A stretch of 5,283 nucleotides of DNA, from NCBI GenBank assembly GCA_016880505.1, contig JAEHDI010000157.1, positions 1-5,283 on the forward strand, read 5' to 3'. The notes below the pieces were generated by a model. The model did no database searches and had not been told where the DNA came from. It was given only the letters and a program-made list of their open reading frames with translations. Source of the stretch: Bryobacterales bacterium. Its GTDB lineage: Bacteria > Acidobacteriota > Terriglobia > Bryobacterales > Bryobacteraceae. Position numbers and translations under genes: made by a program. This document shows, one piece after another, positions 1 through 5,283 of this stretch; within the stretch, counting starts at the first letter, position 1, and every line of letters starts with the position of its first letter.

Positions 1-329
1 GACATGGGCCAACCCTTTTCGATGGCGCCGGCGTTGATGAAGAAGCCCGCGTTCGGCCATTCCTGCGGTGCACCGGTCCAGCCTTCGGTCTGGAATCGCC
101 ACTCCGCGCGTAAGATGAAGTTCCGATACACCTGCTTGCTGCGGAGGAAGCCGTTGGGCTTGCCGGTGCAGCGAATCATTCCGTTCTCCACACGCCAGGT
201 TTCCGGCGGGGTGCCTTCAATGATCCAGAACTCGGTTATGTCCTTCTTCGGCATCAGCGATACGAAGCCGCCGGTCTGGGCCTGCGCCAAGGACGCCGCC
301 GCAAGCAATACCCAAACAAAAGCTCGCAT
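1..329 (-). CDS. Secreted DUF1080 / 3-keto-disaccharide hydrolase-like protein, N-terminal part (C-terminus beyond left edge)
   Basis: The minus-strand frame starting at ATG 329-327 stays open to the left edge and gives 109 complete residues. Residues 1-17 form a signal peptide: MRAF, then a VWVLLAAASLA core, with likely cleavage after AQA before Q18. The mature part looks like the DUF1080 jelly-roll (PF06439) N-terminus. It has a hydrophobic strand followed by KKDITEFW (28-35), TWRVENGMI (44-52), GFLRSKQVYRNFILRAEW (60-77) and NAGFFINAG (93-101), matching the family order of W.V.DG.I, G.L.S...Y.DF.L..EWR and N.G.F.R. Members characterised so far act on 3-keto-glycosides; many are annotated only as DUF1080. 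An AAGGAGA Shine-Dalgarno 8 nt upstream fixes the start. The gene is divergent from the amidohydrolase. The complementary plus strand is also open here, but that reading has no family match. The family call is confident; the substrate is unknown. Confidence 0.88.
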   Translation of the reverse strand, partial: MRAFVWVLLAAASLAQAQTGGFVSLMPKKDITEFWIIEGTPPETWRVENGMIRCTGKPNGFLRSKQVYRNFILRAEWRFQTEGWTGAPQEWPNAGFFINAGAIEKGWPM

Positions 330-337
330 GATCGAGG

Positions 338-344
338 TCTCCTT
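338..344 (-). promoter_or_regulatory. Ribosome binding site of the DUF1080 gene
   Basis: Read on the minus strand, these bases are AAGGAGA, a near-consensus Shine-Dalgarno, 8 nt before ATG 329-327. It shows that the minus-strand reading is the real gene in 1-329. It therefore argues against the plus-strand frame that is also open across this stretch. Confidence 0.8.
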
Positions 345-357
345 ATGGTCTCAATGT

Positions 358-386
358 AGTGTATTCTCTATCCCGATGGACAACAA
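358..386 (-). promoter_or_regulatory. Possible sigma-70-like promoter for the DUF1080 gene
   Basis: On the minus strand, TTGTTG (386-381) and TACACT (363-358) are separated by 17 bp. They match the -35 consensus at 3 of 6 positions and the -10 consensus at 4 of 6. Transcription would begin near 351, giving a leader of about 22 nt that just includes the AAGGAGA site. The -35 element would lie within the first codons of the divergent amidohydrolase gene. Both hexamers are weak and such matches arise by chance, so this is a suggestion only. Confidence 0.22.
362..367 (+). promoter_or_regulatory. Possible -10 element for the amidohydrolase gene (leaderless transcript)
   Basis: TATTCT matches the -10 consensus at 4 of 6 positions and lies about 8 bp before ATG 376. 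No Shine-Dalgarno is visible before that ATG. If this hexamer is used, the transcript would begin at or next to the start codon, which would make a leaderless mRNA. No convincing -35 is seen 16-18 bp upstream. It overlaps the candidate -10 of the divergent gene by 2 bp. Confidence 0.15.
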
Positions 387-1185
387 GACCGCGAGACGTA
401 ACTTCCTGCTCGCCCCGGCGGCTGCCGTCACCCGCCCGCTGTGGGCGCAGAACAAGCCGCTGGTGATCGACGCACACTGCCATGCCGGTACGGGAACGGC
501 CATGTCTGCCCCCTGGACCACGCGTGCCGATGTCGAGGTCACGCTTCGCCACATGGAAGAAGCAGGCATCGATCGGACGGTCATCTTCCCGATCAACAAT
601 ACCGAGTTTGAGAAGCCGAACCAGGAAGTCGCCGAGATTTGCGGGCGCTATCCGAAGAAGTTTATCGGTTTCGCCAAACATGACCCGAAGACCGAATCGG
701 GACGCATCGCCAAGATGCTGCGCTACGAGGTCGAAAAGCTTGGACTGAAGGGCTTGAAACTGCACGAGCTGCCGACCCGCGAAGTGCTCGACGCTGTCGC
801 CGAACTCGGCATCCCGATTCTGTATCACCCCTCGCGTGTTTCGAGCTTTCACATGCTAGCTCCCGAGTACCCGCAGATTCCTTTCATCATGGCGCACCTT
901 GGCAGCTTCGCCTCGCAGAACTGGCAGGAACACATCGAGGCGATCGAAGTGGCCAAGCGGTATCCGAACGTCTACCTCGACACGTCGTCGGTGGTGTTCT
1001 TCAAGTTTCTGGAGATGGCGGCGAAGGAGGCCGGTCCGGACAAGCTGATCTTCGGCACCGACGGCCCCGAGCTCGACTCGCGCGTCGAGCTCTACAAGGT
1101 CAAGTTGCTCAAGCTATCGCCTTCGGACGAAGCGAAGGTCGCCGGCGGCAACATCGTCAAACTGCTGCCAAAAGGAACCGTTTAG
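376..1185 (+). CDS. Tat-exported amidohydrolase_2-family (TIM-barrel) metal-dependent hydrolase
   Basis: This 269-residue protein has the hallmarks of the amidohydrolase_2 family (PF04909). It has the metal-binding HxH in IDAHCH (31-36, H34 and H36), GLKGLKLHE (123-131), YHPSR (150-154, H151), MAHLG (172-176, H174) and FGTDGPE (226-232, D229, the usual catalytic or metal Asp). These fall in the expected barrel-strand order. The N-terminus TARRNFLL (5-12) followed by APAAAV and WAQ (23-25) resembles a short twin-arginine leader common in Acidobacteriota, so the enzyme is probably exported folded. The ATG at 376 was chosen because it begins directly before this leader. The frame is open back to position 4, but that extension lies antisense to the DUF1080 gene and has no matching domain. 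An in-frame ATG at 328 is less likely. No clear Shine-Dalgarno precedes 376. The family covers hydrolases and decarboxylases, so the reaction is not determined. Its stop overlaps that of the convergent propeller B gene. Confidence 0.87.
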   Translation: MDNKTARRNFLLAPAAAVTRPLWAQNKPLVIDAHCHAGTGTAMSAPWTTRADVEVTLRHMEEAGIDRTVIFPINNTEFEKPNQEVAEICGRYPKKFIGFAKHDPKTESGRIAKMLRYEVEKLGLKGLKLHELPTREVLDAVAELGIPILYHPSRVSSFHMLAPEYPQIPFIMAHLGSFASQNWQEHIEAIEVAKRYPNVYLDTSSVVFFKFLEMAAKEAGPDKLIFGTDGPELDSRVELYKVKLLKLSPSDEAKVAGGNIVKLLPKGTV

Positions 1186-2372
1186 GGTGCTTCGCACTCG
1201 ATTTGGTTTACGGCCGGCTCCGGATAGTAGAGATACAGCTTCGACTTGCGCTCGGCCTGGCCGATGTAGATCGTGTCGTCAGCGCCGATCGCCATTGAGT
1301 CCACCACGTACGCCTGCCACGTGTAGAACGGACGCCGGTTAACATCGATCATCCCAAGCATCTCGTACGCGCCGGTGGAGGGGTCGTACGAAAACAGACG
1401 GGCCATCTCATCGTCGTCGCCGCCGGCTCCGTACAGCTTGCCGTTTCGGGCGAAAACAAGGCCGCGGATGCGGTACTGGTTGAGCGGTTTGCCGAGGTTC
1501 TCGATAGCCGACGTCTTCGGATCGAGCCGGAACAGGTAGCCGTCGGAAGTGCCGCCGTACAGCATTCCGCAGGTGTCCATCGCCCATGCGTCAACCCCGT
1601 TGTACGGCTCACGCCCGCGGACCGTCGACGCTGTGATGCCGAGCTTCTCGAGCCCCGACGCCGGGTGAAAGCGATAGATCGCGCCGTTTTCGCCGGAGGT
1701 GAAGACCCGGCCGGCATCATCCAGCACGATGGCCCGGCCGATGTTTTTGTTCGTCTCGAACTTCTCGCCGGGGATCTTCCGCTCCGCCACCTTGCCGTGA
1801 ACGGTGAACTTCCCGGCGGCAATCTGATAGCTGAAGAATTGACCGTCCGGCGAGGTGAGCCCGTAAATGACAGCATTCTCGCGATCGACGGCCAGCGAAT
1901 AGATCCCCTCGCCCGGTGCCGGACCGCCGAGGTCAGTGACCTCGCAGGCGACGTCCACGCGGTTCGGCTTGTGTTCGTCGTTCTTCGTCACATAGCGGTA
2001 CAAGTGGCCGTCTTTGTCTCCGGAGCCGATGTATACGTCGCCGGACTTTGACACAACGAGCGAACGGTGAACGGTGGTAACCCCGTTCAGATAGCAGAGT
2101 GGCTGCACATAGCCGTGAACCGGAAACATCACGAACAGGTGGCTGCGCTTCCCGCTGGTGGCGCCATAAATCGCTCCGTTCGGGGCGACGGTAAGCGAGC
2201 GGACCGCCGATTCCTCCGACGGAATCACGTCGACCGGCGGATAGCCGAGTTCCCGCAGATCGATGCGGACCTGGCTGACGATGGAGTAGTCATGTTCGAG
2301 CGTTCGCTGCGCGAATGCGGCATGAGAAAGGAGTAGAACTGCGAGGAGCAGAAACAGAGTTTTCGTCGACAT
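1182..2372 (-). CDS. Secreted seven-bladed beta-propeller protein (propeller B), function unknown
   Basis: This 396-residue protein begins with a clear signal peptide: MSTK, a LFLLLAVLLL core, and likely cleavage after AFA at 21 before Q22. The mature chain repeats a blade pattern of the form (N/D)G.(I/L/V)Y.G....G.L(F/Y).(Y/L).P. I count seven copies, near residues 64-84, 109-128, 164-183, 218-237, 267-285, 309-331 and 364-384, which fits a seven-bladed propeller of the PQQ/kelch/NHL type. No catalytic motif stands out. Four cysteines (C93, C143, C268, C393) could form disulfides after export. The start at ATG 2372-2370 is supported by GAGGTGA just upstream and by the signal peptide. The gene lies 3 bp after the propeller A stop, so it is probably translationally coupled. 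It may be a sugar-binding or lyase-like propeller, but no specific family is recognised. Confidence 0.85.
   Translation of the reverse strand: MSTKTLFLLLAVLLLSHAAFAQRTLEHDYSIVSQVRIDLRELGYPPVDVIPSEESAVRSLTVAPNGAIYGATSGKRSHLFVMFPVHGYVQPLCYLNGVTTVHRSLVVSKSGDVYIGSGDKDGHLYRYVTKNDEHKPNRVDVACEVTDLGGPAPGEGIYSLAVDRENAVIYGLTSPDGQFFSYQIAAGKFTVHGKVAERKIPGEKFETNKNIGRAIVLDDAGRVFTSGENGAIYRFHPASGLEKLGITASTVRGREPYNGVDAWAMDTCGMLYGGTSDGYLFRLDPKTSAIENLGKPLNQYRIRGLVFARNGKLYGAGGDDDEMARLFSYDPSTGAYEMLGMIDVNRRPFYTWQAYVVDSMAIGADDTIYIGQAERKSKLYLYYPEPAVNQIECEAP
1185..1199. terminator. Candidate bidirectional hairpin at a convergent gene junction
   Basis: The sequence GGGTGC-TTC-GCACTC can fold into a 6-bp stem (one G-T wobble on the plus strand) with a 3-nt loop. 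It starts at the last base of the amidohydrolase stop and covers the last codons of propeller B. On the plus strand it is followed by the mildly T-rich GATTTGGTTTA, with no true T tract. On the minus strand a T-rich stretch comes only some 15 nt later. With the two stop codons overlapping, this is the only visible structure that could separate the two transcripts. It is short, so the call is weak. Confidence 0.28.
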
Positions 2373-2375
2373 GTA

Positions 2376-2382
2376 TCACCTC
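2376..2382 (-). promoter_or_regulatory. Ribosome binding site of propeller B, overlapping the propeller A stop codon
   Basis: Read on the minus strand these bases are GAGGTGA, followed by TAC and the ATG at 2372. The last three bases are the TGA stop of propeller A. Ribosomes finishing propeller A would sit on the propeller B start site, which favours coupled translation of the two proteins. Confidence 0.7.
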
Positions 2383-3659
2383 GGCCGGTAAATGATCAAC
2401 GCCAGGCGGTAGTATGCTTCCCCGATCCTGCCGGCCGCCTCCACCGGTTTGCCCGCCTGCGGCCGGACCTCGATCGCACCGACCATGTAGATCGTGCCGT
2501 CGGGTCCAGTATCGGCCGCGTTCGTGCCCAGTACCCGGCTCCCGTCTTCGAGCAGCATCTCGCCGAGGTCTTCGGTCTTGCCCGTGTTCAGGTCGTATGC
2601 GATCAGGTGGGCGGCGGCAAGGCCCGTGCTGCCACCGTAGTCGAACTCGCGGCCAGCGGCGCCATAGTAGAGCTTCCGGTCCCGGCCGATCGTCAGCGTG
2701 AGTGTGGCGTATGGGACTTCTCTCTCATCGGCCATTTCCGGAATCGCCAGTTGCCCCAGGCGGCGGATCTCGCCGTCCGTGCCGGCGCGCGGGTTGAAGG
2801 AGAACAGAATCGTCGCGCTCTCGTCCACGCCGTAGAACTGCTGCGTCTTGGCGTCCCAAACCATCGTGCGAAACGCGGTCTCAGACTTGTTGTAATCGCG
2901 TCCCAGCGAGATGCCTTTCGGCCGCGTCGGAACCTTCACGGAAAGCTCGCGGATGGAGTCGGCCTTGGGGTCGTACTTGAAGATCCGCCCATCGCCGAAA
3001 CTGCCGTAGACGTAGCCTTCGTCATCGATCGCGAGAGTTCTGCAGATCGACTCCCAGTTGTTGACGCGGCCTTTGTCCACCGCCTTCTGTTCCGCCACGT
3101 CGTAGTAGACGAAGTGGCCGCGCGGATGCGTCATCCCATAGATGCGATTGAAGCGTGGATCGTAATTTCCTGTGTTCACACCTTCGTTCGGCACGCCAAG
3201 GCCGAAGTCATCGACGCGGCCGGTCTTCGGGTCAAACGCCATCCAGTGGGCGCCCGGGTAACCTTCCTTGGTGGCGAACCGGGAATAGTTCCACCACCAG
3301 CCGGCGTGAGTGCCGAAATAGATCCGGCCGTCCTTGCCCTCGCCGAACTTGGAGTGGACCTTCGACTGCGGCCCACGTTTCAGTTGAGACTCGCCGGTGA
3401 GTTCAGTGAGGTTGCCGACATCGACAACGCGGTCCGTCTTGGAGTCGTAATACACGAGGTGACCGTCGCCGCCGTGATAAGCGAGACCGGCGTAGACCTT
3501 CCCGTCGCTGGCGGCAAGAAGCGCCGCCCAATTGCCGTCCATCTGGTGCAATCCGGGAAACACACGATGGTCTACCCGAAGCGACGCGGCGAACAAGCCA
3601 GTCACCGAGACGCAGAAAACACAAAGAAGCCTAATTCGATATCTCCAAGATCGCCACAT
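2376..3659 (-). CDS. Secreted seven-bladed beta-propeller protein (propeller A), function unknown
   Basis: This 427-residue protein has an N-terminal export signal: basic MWRSWRYRIR, a LLCVFCVSVTGLFA core and likely cleavage near A24-A25. No lipobox fits the cysteines at 13 and 16. The mature part shows seven blade-like repeats of the form DG.(I/V)Y.G...G.(L/F).YD..T..V.D.G, near residues 50-81, 108-152, 166-196, 211-238, 268-301, 324-365 and 384-425. The second blade carries an aromatic-rich insertion (GWWWNYSRF, 119-127, plus GAHW, 135-138) that could stack against a sugar ring. The ATG at 3659-3657 has a strong GGAGGT site 5 nt upstream although it lies inside the preceding gene. The same blade style links it to propeller B, so the pair may be diverged tandem duplicates. 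No enzyme family is recognised. Confidence 0.86.
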   Translation of the reverse strand: MWRSWRYRIRLLCVFCVSVTGLFAASLRVDHRVFPGLHQMDGNWAALLAASDGKVYAGLAYHGGDGHLVYYDSKTDRVVDVGNLTELTGESQLKRGPQSKVHSKFGEGKDGRIYFGTHAGWWWNYSRFATKEGYPGAHWMAFDPKTGRVDDFGLGVPNEGVNTGNYDPRFNRIYGMTHPRGHFVYYDVAEQKAVDKGRVNNWESICRTLAIDDEGYVYGSFGDGRIFKYDPKADSIRELSVKVPTRPKGISLGRDYNKSETAFRTMVWDAKTQQFYGVDESATILFSFNPRAGTDGEIRRLGQLAIPEMADEREVPYATLTLTIGRDRKLYYGAAGREFDYGGSTGLAAAHLIAYDLNTGKTEDLGEMLLEDGSRVLGTNAADTGPDGTIYMVGAIEVRPQAGKPVEAAGRIGEAYYRLALIIYRPR

Positions 3660-5283
3660 TGTAAACCTCCAGGGAAGGCAGCGCGAAGCGGACGCGGCCC
3701 TGCTCGGCCGTGAACGTCACCGTGGACGCGCCGTCGCGGTCCGGTGAAAGCAAACGCACGGCCTTCACTTTCTTCCCGCCTGGCGCCGCCACCGTTACGC
3801 TCGCGCCACCCGCGGGGTAGCCGAGTTTGTAGTTCAGCCAGTGCAGAATTCGCTCGCTGCCATCGGCCTTGTCCGTCAGTTCCATAACCGTCGTAAGGGG
3901 AGCTCCCTCGAATTCCGCCGACAACGGCCCTCCCGCCGCGTATCGGATCGCCGAAGCGATCTGGCCCGCATTCTTCGGCAGCATCCAGTAGCTATTGCCG
4001 AAACCGGCTGCGCCTATCGAAGTCATGTCCTGAATGGGATGCGCCGGCATCACCGCTGGTAGATAGGCGAACCTTCCCTGTCCGAAGGATCCACGCCCTT
4101 CTGCGGGGAGCGCGCGGCTAGGCGAGACCCGGATCTTCAGGACGTCGGCCAGGCCGTACTCGCTCCGCACGCGCCGCCAGTCGTTGTACAGCGACGTGTG
4201 CCCGGTTGCAAACAGGCCCCCGCCGCGCCGGACGTACTCGCGAATCTGCTCCACCGCACGGTCCGATAGCGCCTCCTGGCTTGCCAGGATCAGCGCCCTG
4301 TACTTCGAAAGATCACCCAGGTCCTGATCGAACACGTAGGTGAACGGAATCTTGTGCTGGATCAGCACCTGCTCCACCAGCGTCGTGTCCAGATGCGGCG
4401 CGAGGCTGTTCATCGCCATCGACGGGAACGACCGCAACACTGCCACGTCCGCAACCACGCTCGTCGAAGCGAAATGCCGGTTGTTGTCGCGATAGAAGCG
4501 GATATACTTGCGCGCGTCCTCGGGCAGATCGTAAGCGTTCAGCGGCCCTCCGATGTCGCCGAGGGAGTTCCGGTTGAACGCCATCGACTCCGCCATCAGG
4601 AGGCGGTAGGAACGGGTGGCGGGATTGGCGCGCTGCGGCCCCGTGTAGCTGAACAGCATCTGATCGAGGCTCCGCGCAAGCTTCATCGACCGGATTTTCG
4701 ACACCAATATGCCGTTCTCATCCACCTGCGCTTCATTCGGCTCCTCGCTCCAGAATACCGAGCCGTGCCGCACCAGTCGCGCGTGATCCACCCCGTTTAA
4801 GAACGCCCGATTGCTCCCATAGATGCCATGCGGGTTCAGCTCCATCACGACGCTCGGGTTCAGACTTCGTGCGTAGTCCGAAATCTTGCCGTAGTACTCG
4901 GCGAAATCCTGGCAGCGAAAATCGACCCACTCCTGAATCAGCGGATCGCCGATCGGAGAGATCGCAGCCGGGCGCGCGATGCCGTGCCACGACGGAACGG
5001 TGACGGCACGGATGTCAGAGAAGCCGAAGCGGTCCTTCAGTTGCGCGGCCGTGTACTTCTTCGCCAGGAACTCGCGGAAGCGCCGGTTCACCTCGGGCGA
5101 GTTGCCGGTCCACGGCGGAGCGATCAGCGCGTGGTTGTCCATGTGGATGAGGTCCGTTTTGACCTCCTCGATCGCCACCCGGATCACCTTCTTCATGTGC
5201 TCCACGTAGCCCGGATGGTTGAAGTCGGGCCGGTAACGGTCGGTCTGCTCCCCATAGCGCACGGGATCGCCGTGCTCGTCATA
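3631..5283 (-). CDS. GH42-like glycoside hydrolase with beta-galactosidase trimerisation-type domain, partial (N-terminus beyond right edge)
   Basis: The minus-strand frame is open from the right edge to the TAG at 3633-3631 and gives 550 residues. A GTG at 5262-5260 is unlikely to be the start, because the frame upstream (YDEHGDP) reads as the same domain. Visible residues 1 to about 250 look like the second half of a TIM barrel: DLIHMDN (44-50), VVMELNPHG (145-153) and VFWSEEPNE (176-184). Residues about 275-400 match a flavodoxin-like domain of the trimerisation type (PF08532), with YRALILASQEALSD (328-341) and EYVRRGGGLFATG (349-361). The last 80 residues are beta-rich, as in GH42 C-terminal domains. 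E148, E180 and E181 are candidate catalytic acids; the usual Asn-Glu of GH42 is not evident in the visible part. A signal peptide cannot be judged. It heads the probable operon with the two propellers. It could belong to a related, unnumbered hydrolase family. Confidence 0.78.
   Translation of the reverse strand, partial: YDEHGDPVRYGEQTDRYRPDFNHPGYVEHMKKVIRVAIEEVKTDLIHMDNHALIAPPWTGNSPEVNRRFREFLAKKYTAAQLKDRFGFSDIRAVTVPSWHGIARPAAISPIGDPLIQEWVDFRCQDFAEYYGKISDYARSLNPSVVMELNPHGIYGSNRAFLNGVDHARLVRHGSVFWSEEPNEAQVDENGILVSKIRSMKLARSLDQMLFSYTGPQRANPATRSYRLLMAESMAFNRNSLGDIGGPLNAYDLPEDARKYIRFYRDNNRHFASTSVVADVAVLRSFPSMAMNSLAPHLDTTLVEQVLIQHKIPFTYVFDQDLGDLSKYRALILASQEALSDRAVEQIREYVRRGGGLFATGHTSLYNDWRRVRSEYGLADVLKIRVSPSRALPAEGRGSFGQGRFAYLPAVMPAHPIQDMTSIGAAGFGNSYWMLPKNAGQIASAIRYAAGGPLSAEFEGAPLTTVMELTDKADGSERILHWLNYKLGYPAGGASVTVAAPGGKKVKAVRLLSPDRDGASTVTFTAEQGRVRFALPSLEVYNVAILEISN
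3665..3670 (-). promoter_or_regulatory. Ribosome binding site of propeller A, inside the glycoside hydrolase gene
   Basis: The minus strand reads GGAGGT, 5 nt before ATG 3659-3657. It lies within the coding sequence of the upstream hydrolase, about 32 nt before its stop. The strong match fixes the propeller A start and confirms that the 29-bp gene overlap is real. Confidence 0.75.

Noticed and set aside
4..375. Upstream extension of the amidohydrolase frame on the plus strand, giving a 393-residue protein
   Set aside because: It lies antisense to the DUF1080 gene, which has a signal peptide, family motifs and a good Shine-Dalgarno. The extension has no domain, and the Tat-like leader begins at the ATG at 376.
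343..852. Minus-strand open frame opposite the amidohydrolase
   Set aside because: The plus strand carries all the amidohydrolase_2 metal-binding motifs. The antisense translation shows no domain.
2607..3713. Long plus-strand open frame of 368 codons opposite propeller A
   Set aside because: It is the antisense of a well-supported gene with a signal peptide and seven repeats. Its translation has no recognisable domain, and long antisense frames are common in GC-rich coding DNA.
4354..4800. Plus-strand open frame opposite the glycoside hydrolase
   Set aside because: Its translation is rich in Arg and His with no domain signal, typical of an antisense shadow of a GC-rich gene.
5260..5262. GTG as the start codon of the GH42-like gene
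   Set aside because: The frame stays open upstream to the window edge, the protein would begin in the middle of the barrel, and no Shine-Dalgarno precedes it. The true start is outside the window.

Overview
This GC-rich window holds five protein-coding genes and almost no intergenic DNA. Four are on the minus strand and one is on the plus strand. The gene set suggests an Acidobacteriota genome of the Solibacter/Bryobacter type: a secreted DUF1080-type protein, a twin-arginine-exported amidohydrolase, secreted beta-propellers and a GH42-like hydrolase. Planctomycetota or Verrucomicrobiota are possible alternatives. This placement is inferred from gene content and style, not from a marker gene.

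Layout from left to right. Positions 1-329 (minus) hold the N-terminal part of a secreted DUF1080 (3-keto-disaccharide hydrolase-like) protein that runs off the left edge. Positions 376-1185 (plus) hold an amidohydrolase_2-family metal-dependent hydrolase with a Tat-like leader. Only 46 bp separate these two divergent starts. Positions 1182-2372 and 2376-3659 (minus) hold two tandem secreted proteins, each with about seven repeated propeller blades. Positions 3631-5283 (minus) hold a GH42-like glycoside hydrolase open at the right edge, so its N-terminus is missing. No RNA genes, mobile elements, CRISPR arrays or extended DNA repeats were seen.

The three right-hand minus-strand genes look like one transcription unit read from right to left: glycoside hydrolase, then propeller A, then propeller B. 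Propeller A starts inside the 3' end of the hydrolase gene (29 bp overlap) and has a strong Shine-Dalgarno. Propeller B starts 3 bp after the propeller A stop, with its Shine-Dalgarno overlapping that stop. The unit ends tail to tail with the amidohydrolase, and the two stop codons overlap within 4 bp.

Four of the five products have a visible export signal; the N-terminus of the fifth is outside the window. With a GH42-like enzyme and a DUF1080 protein present, the most economical reading is a periplasmic or extracellular pathway acting on plant- or microbe-derived glycosides. The substrate cannot be read from the sequence. The two propeller proteins have no function I can assign and are the least explained part of the window.
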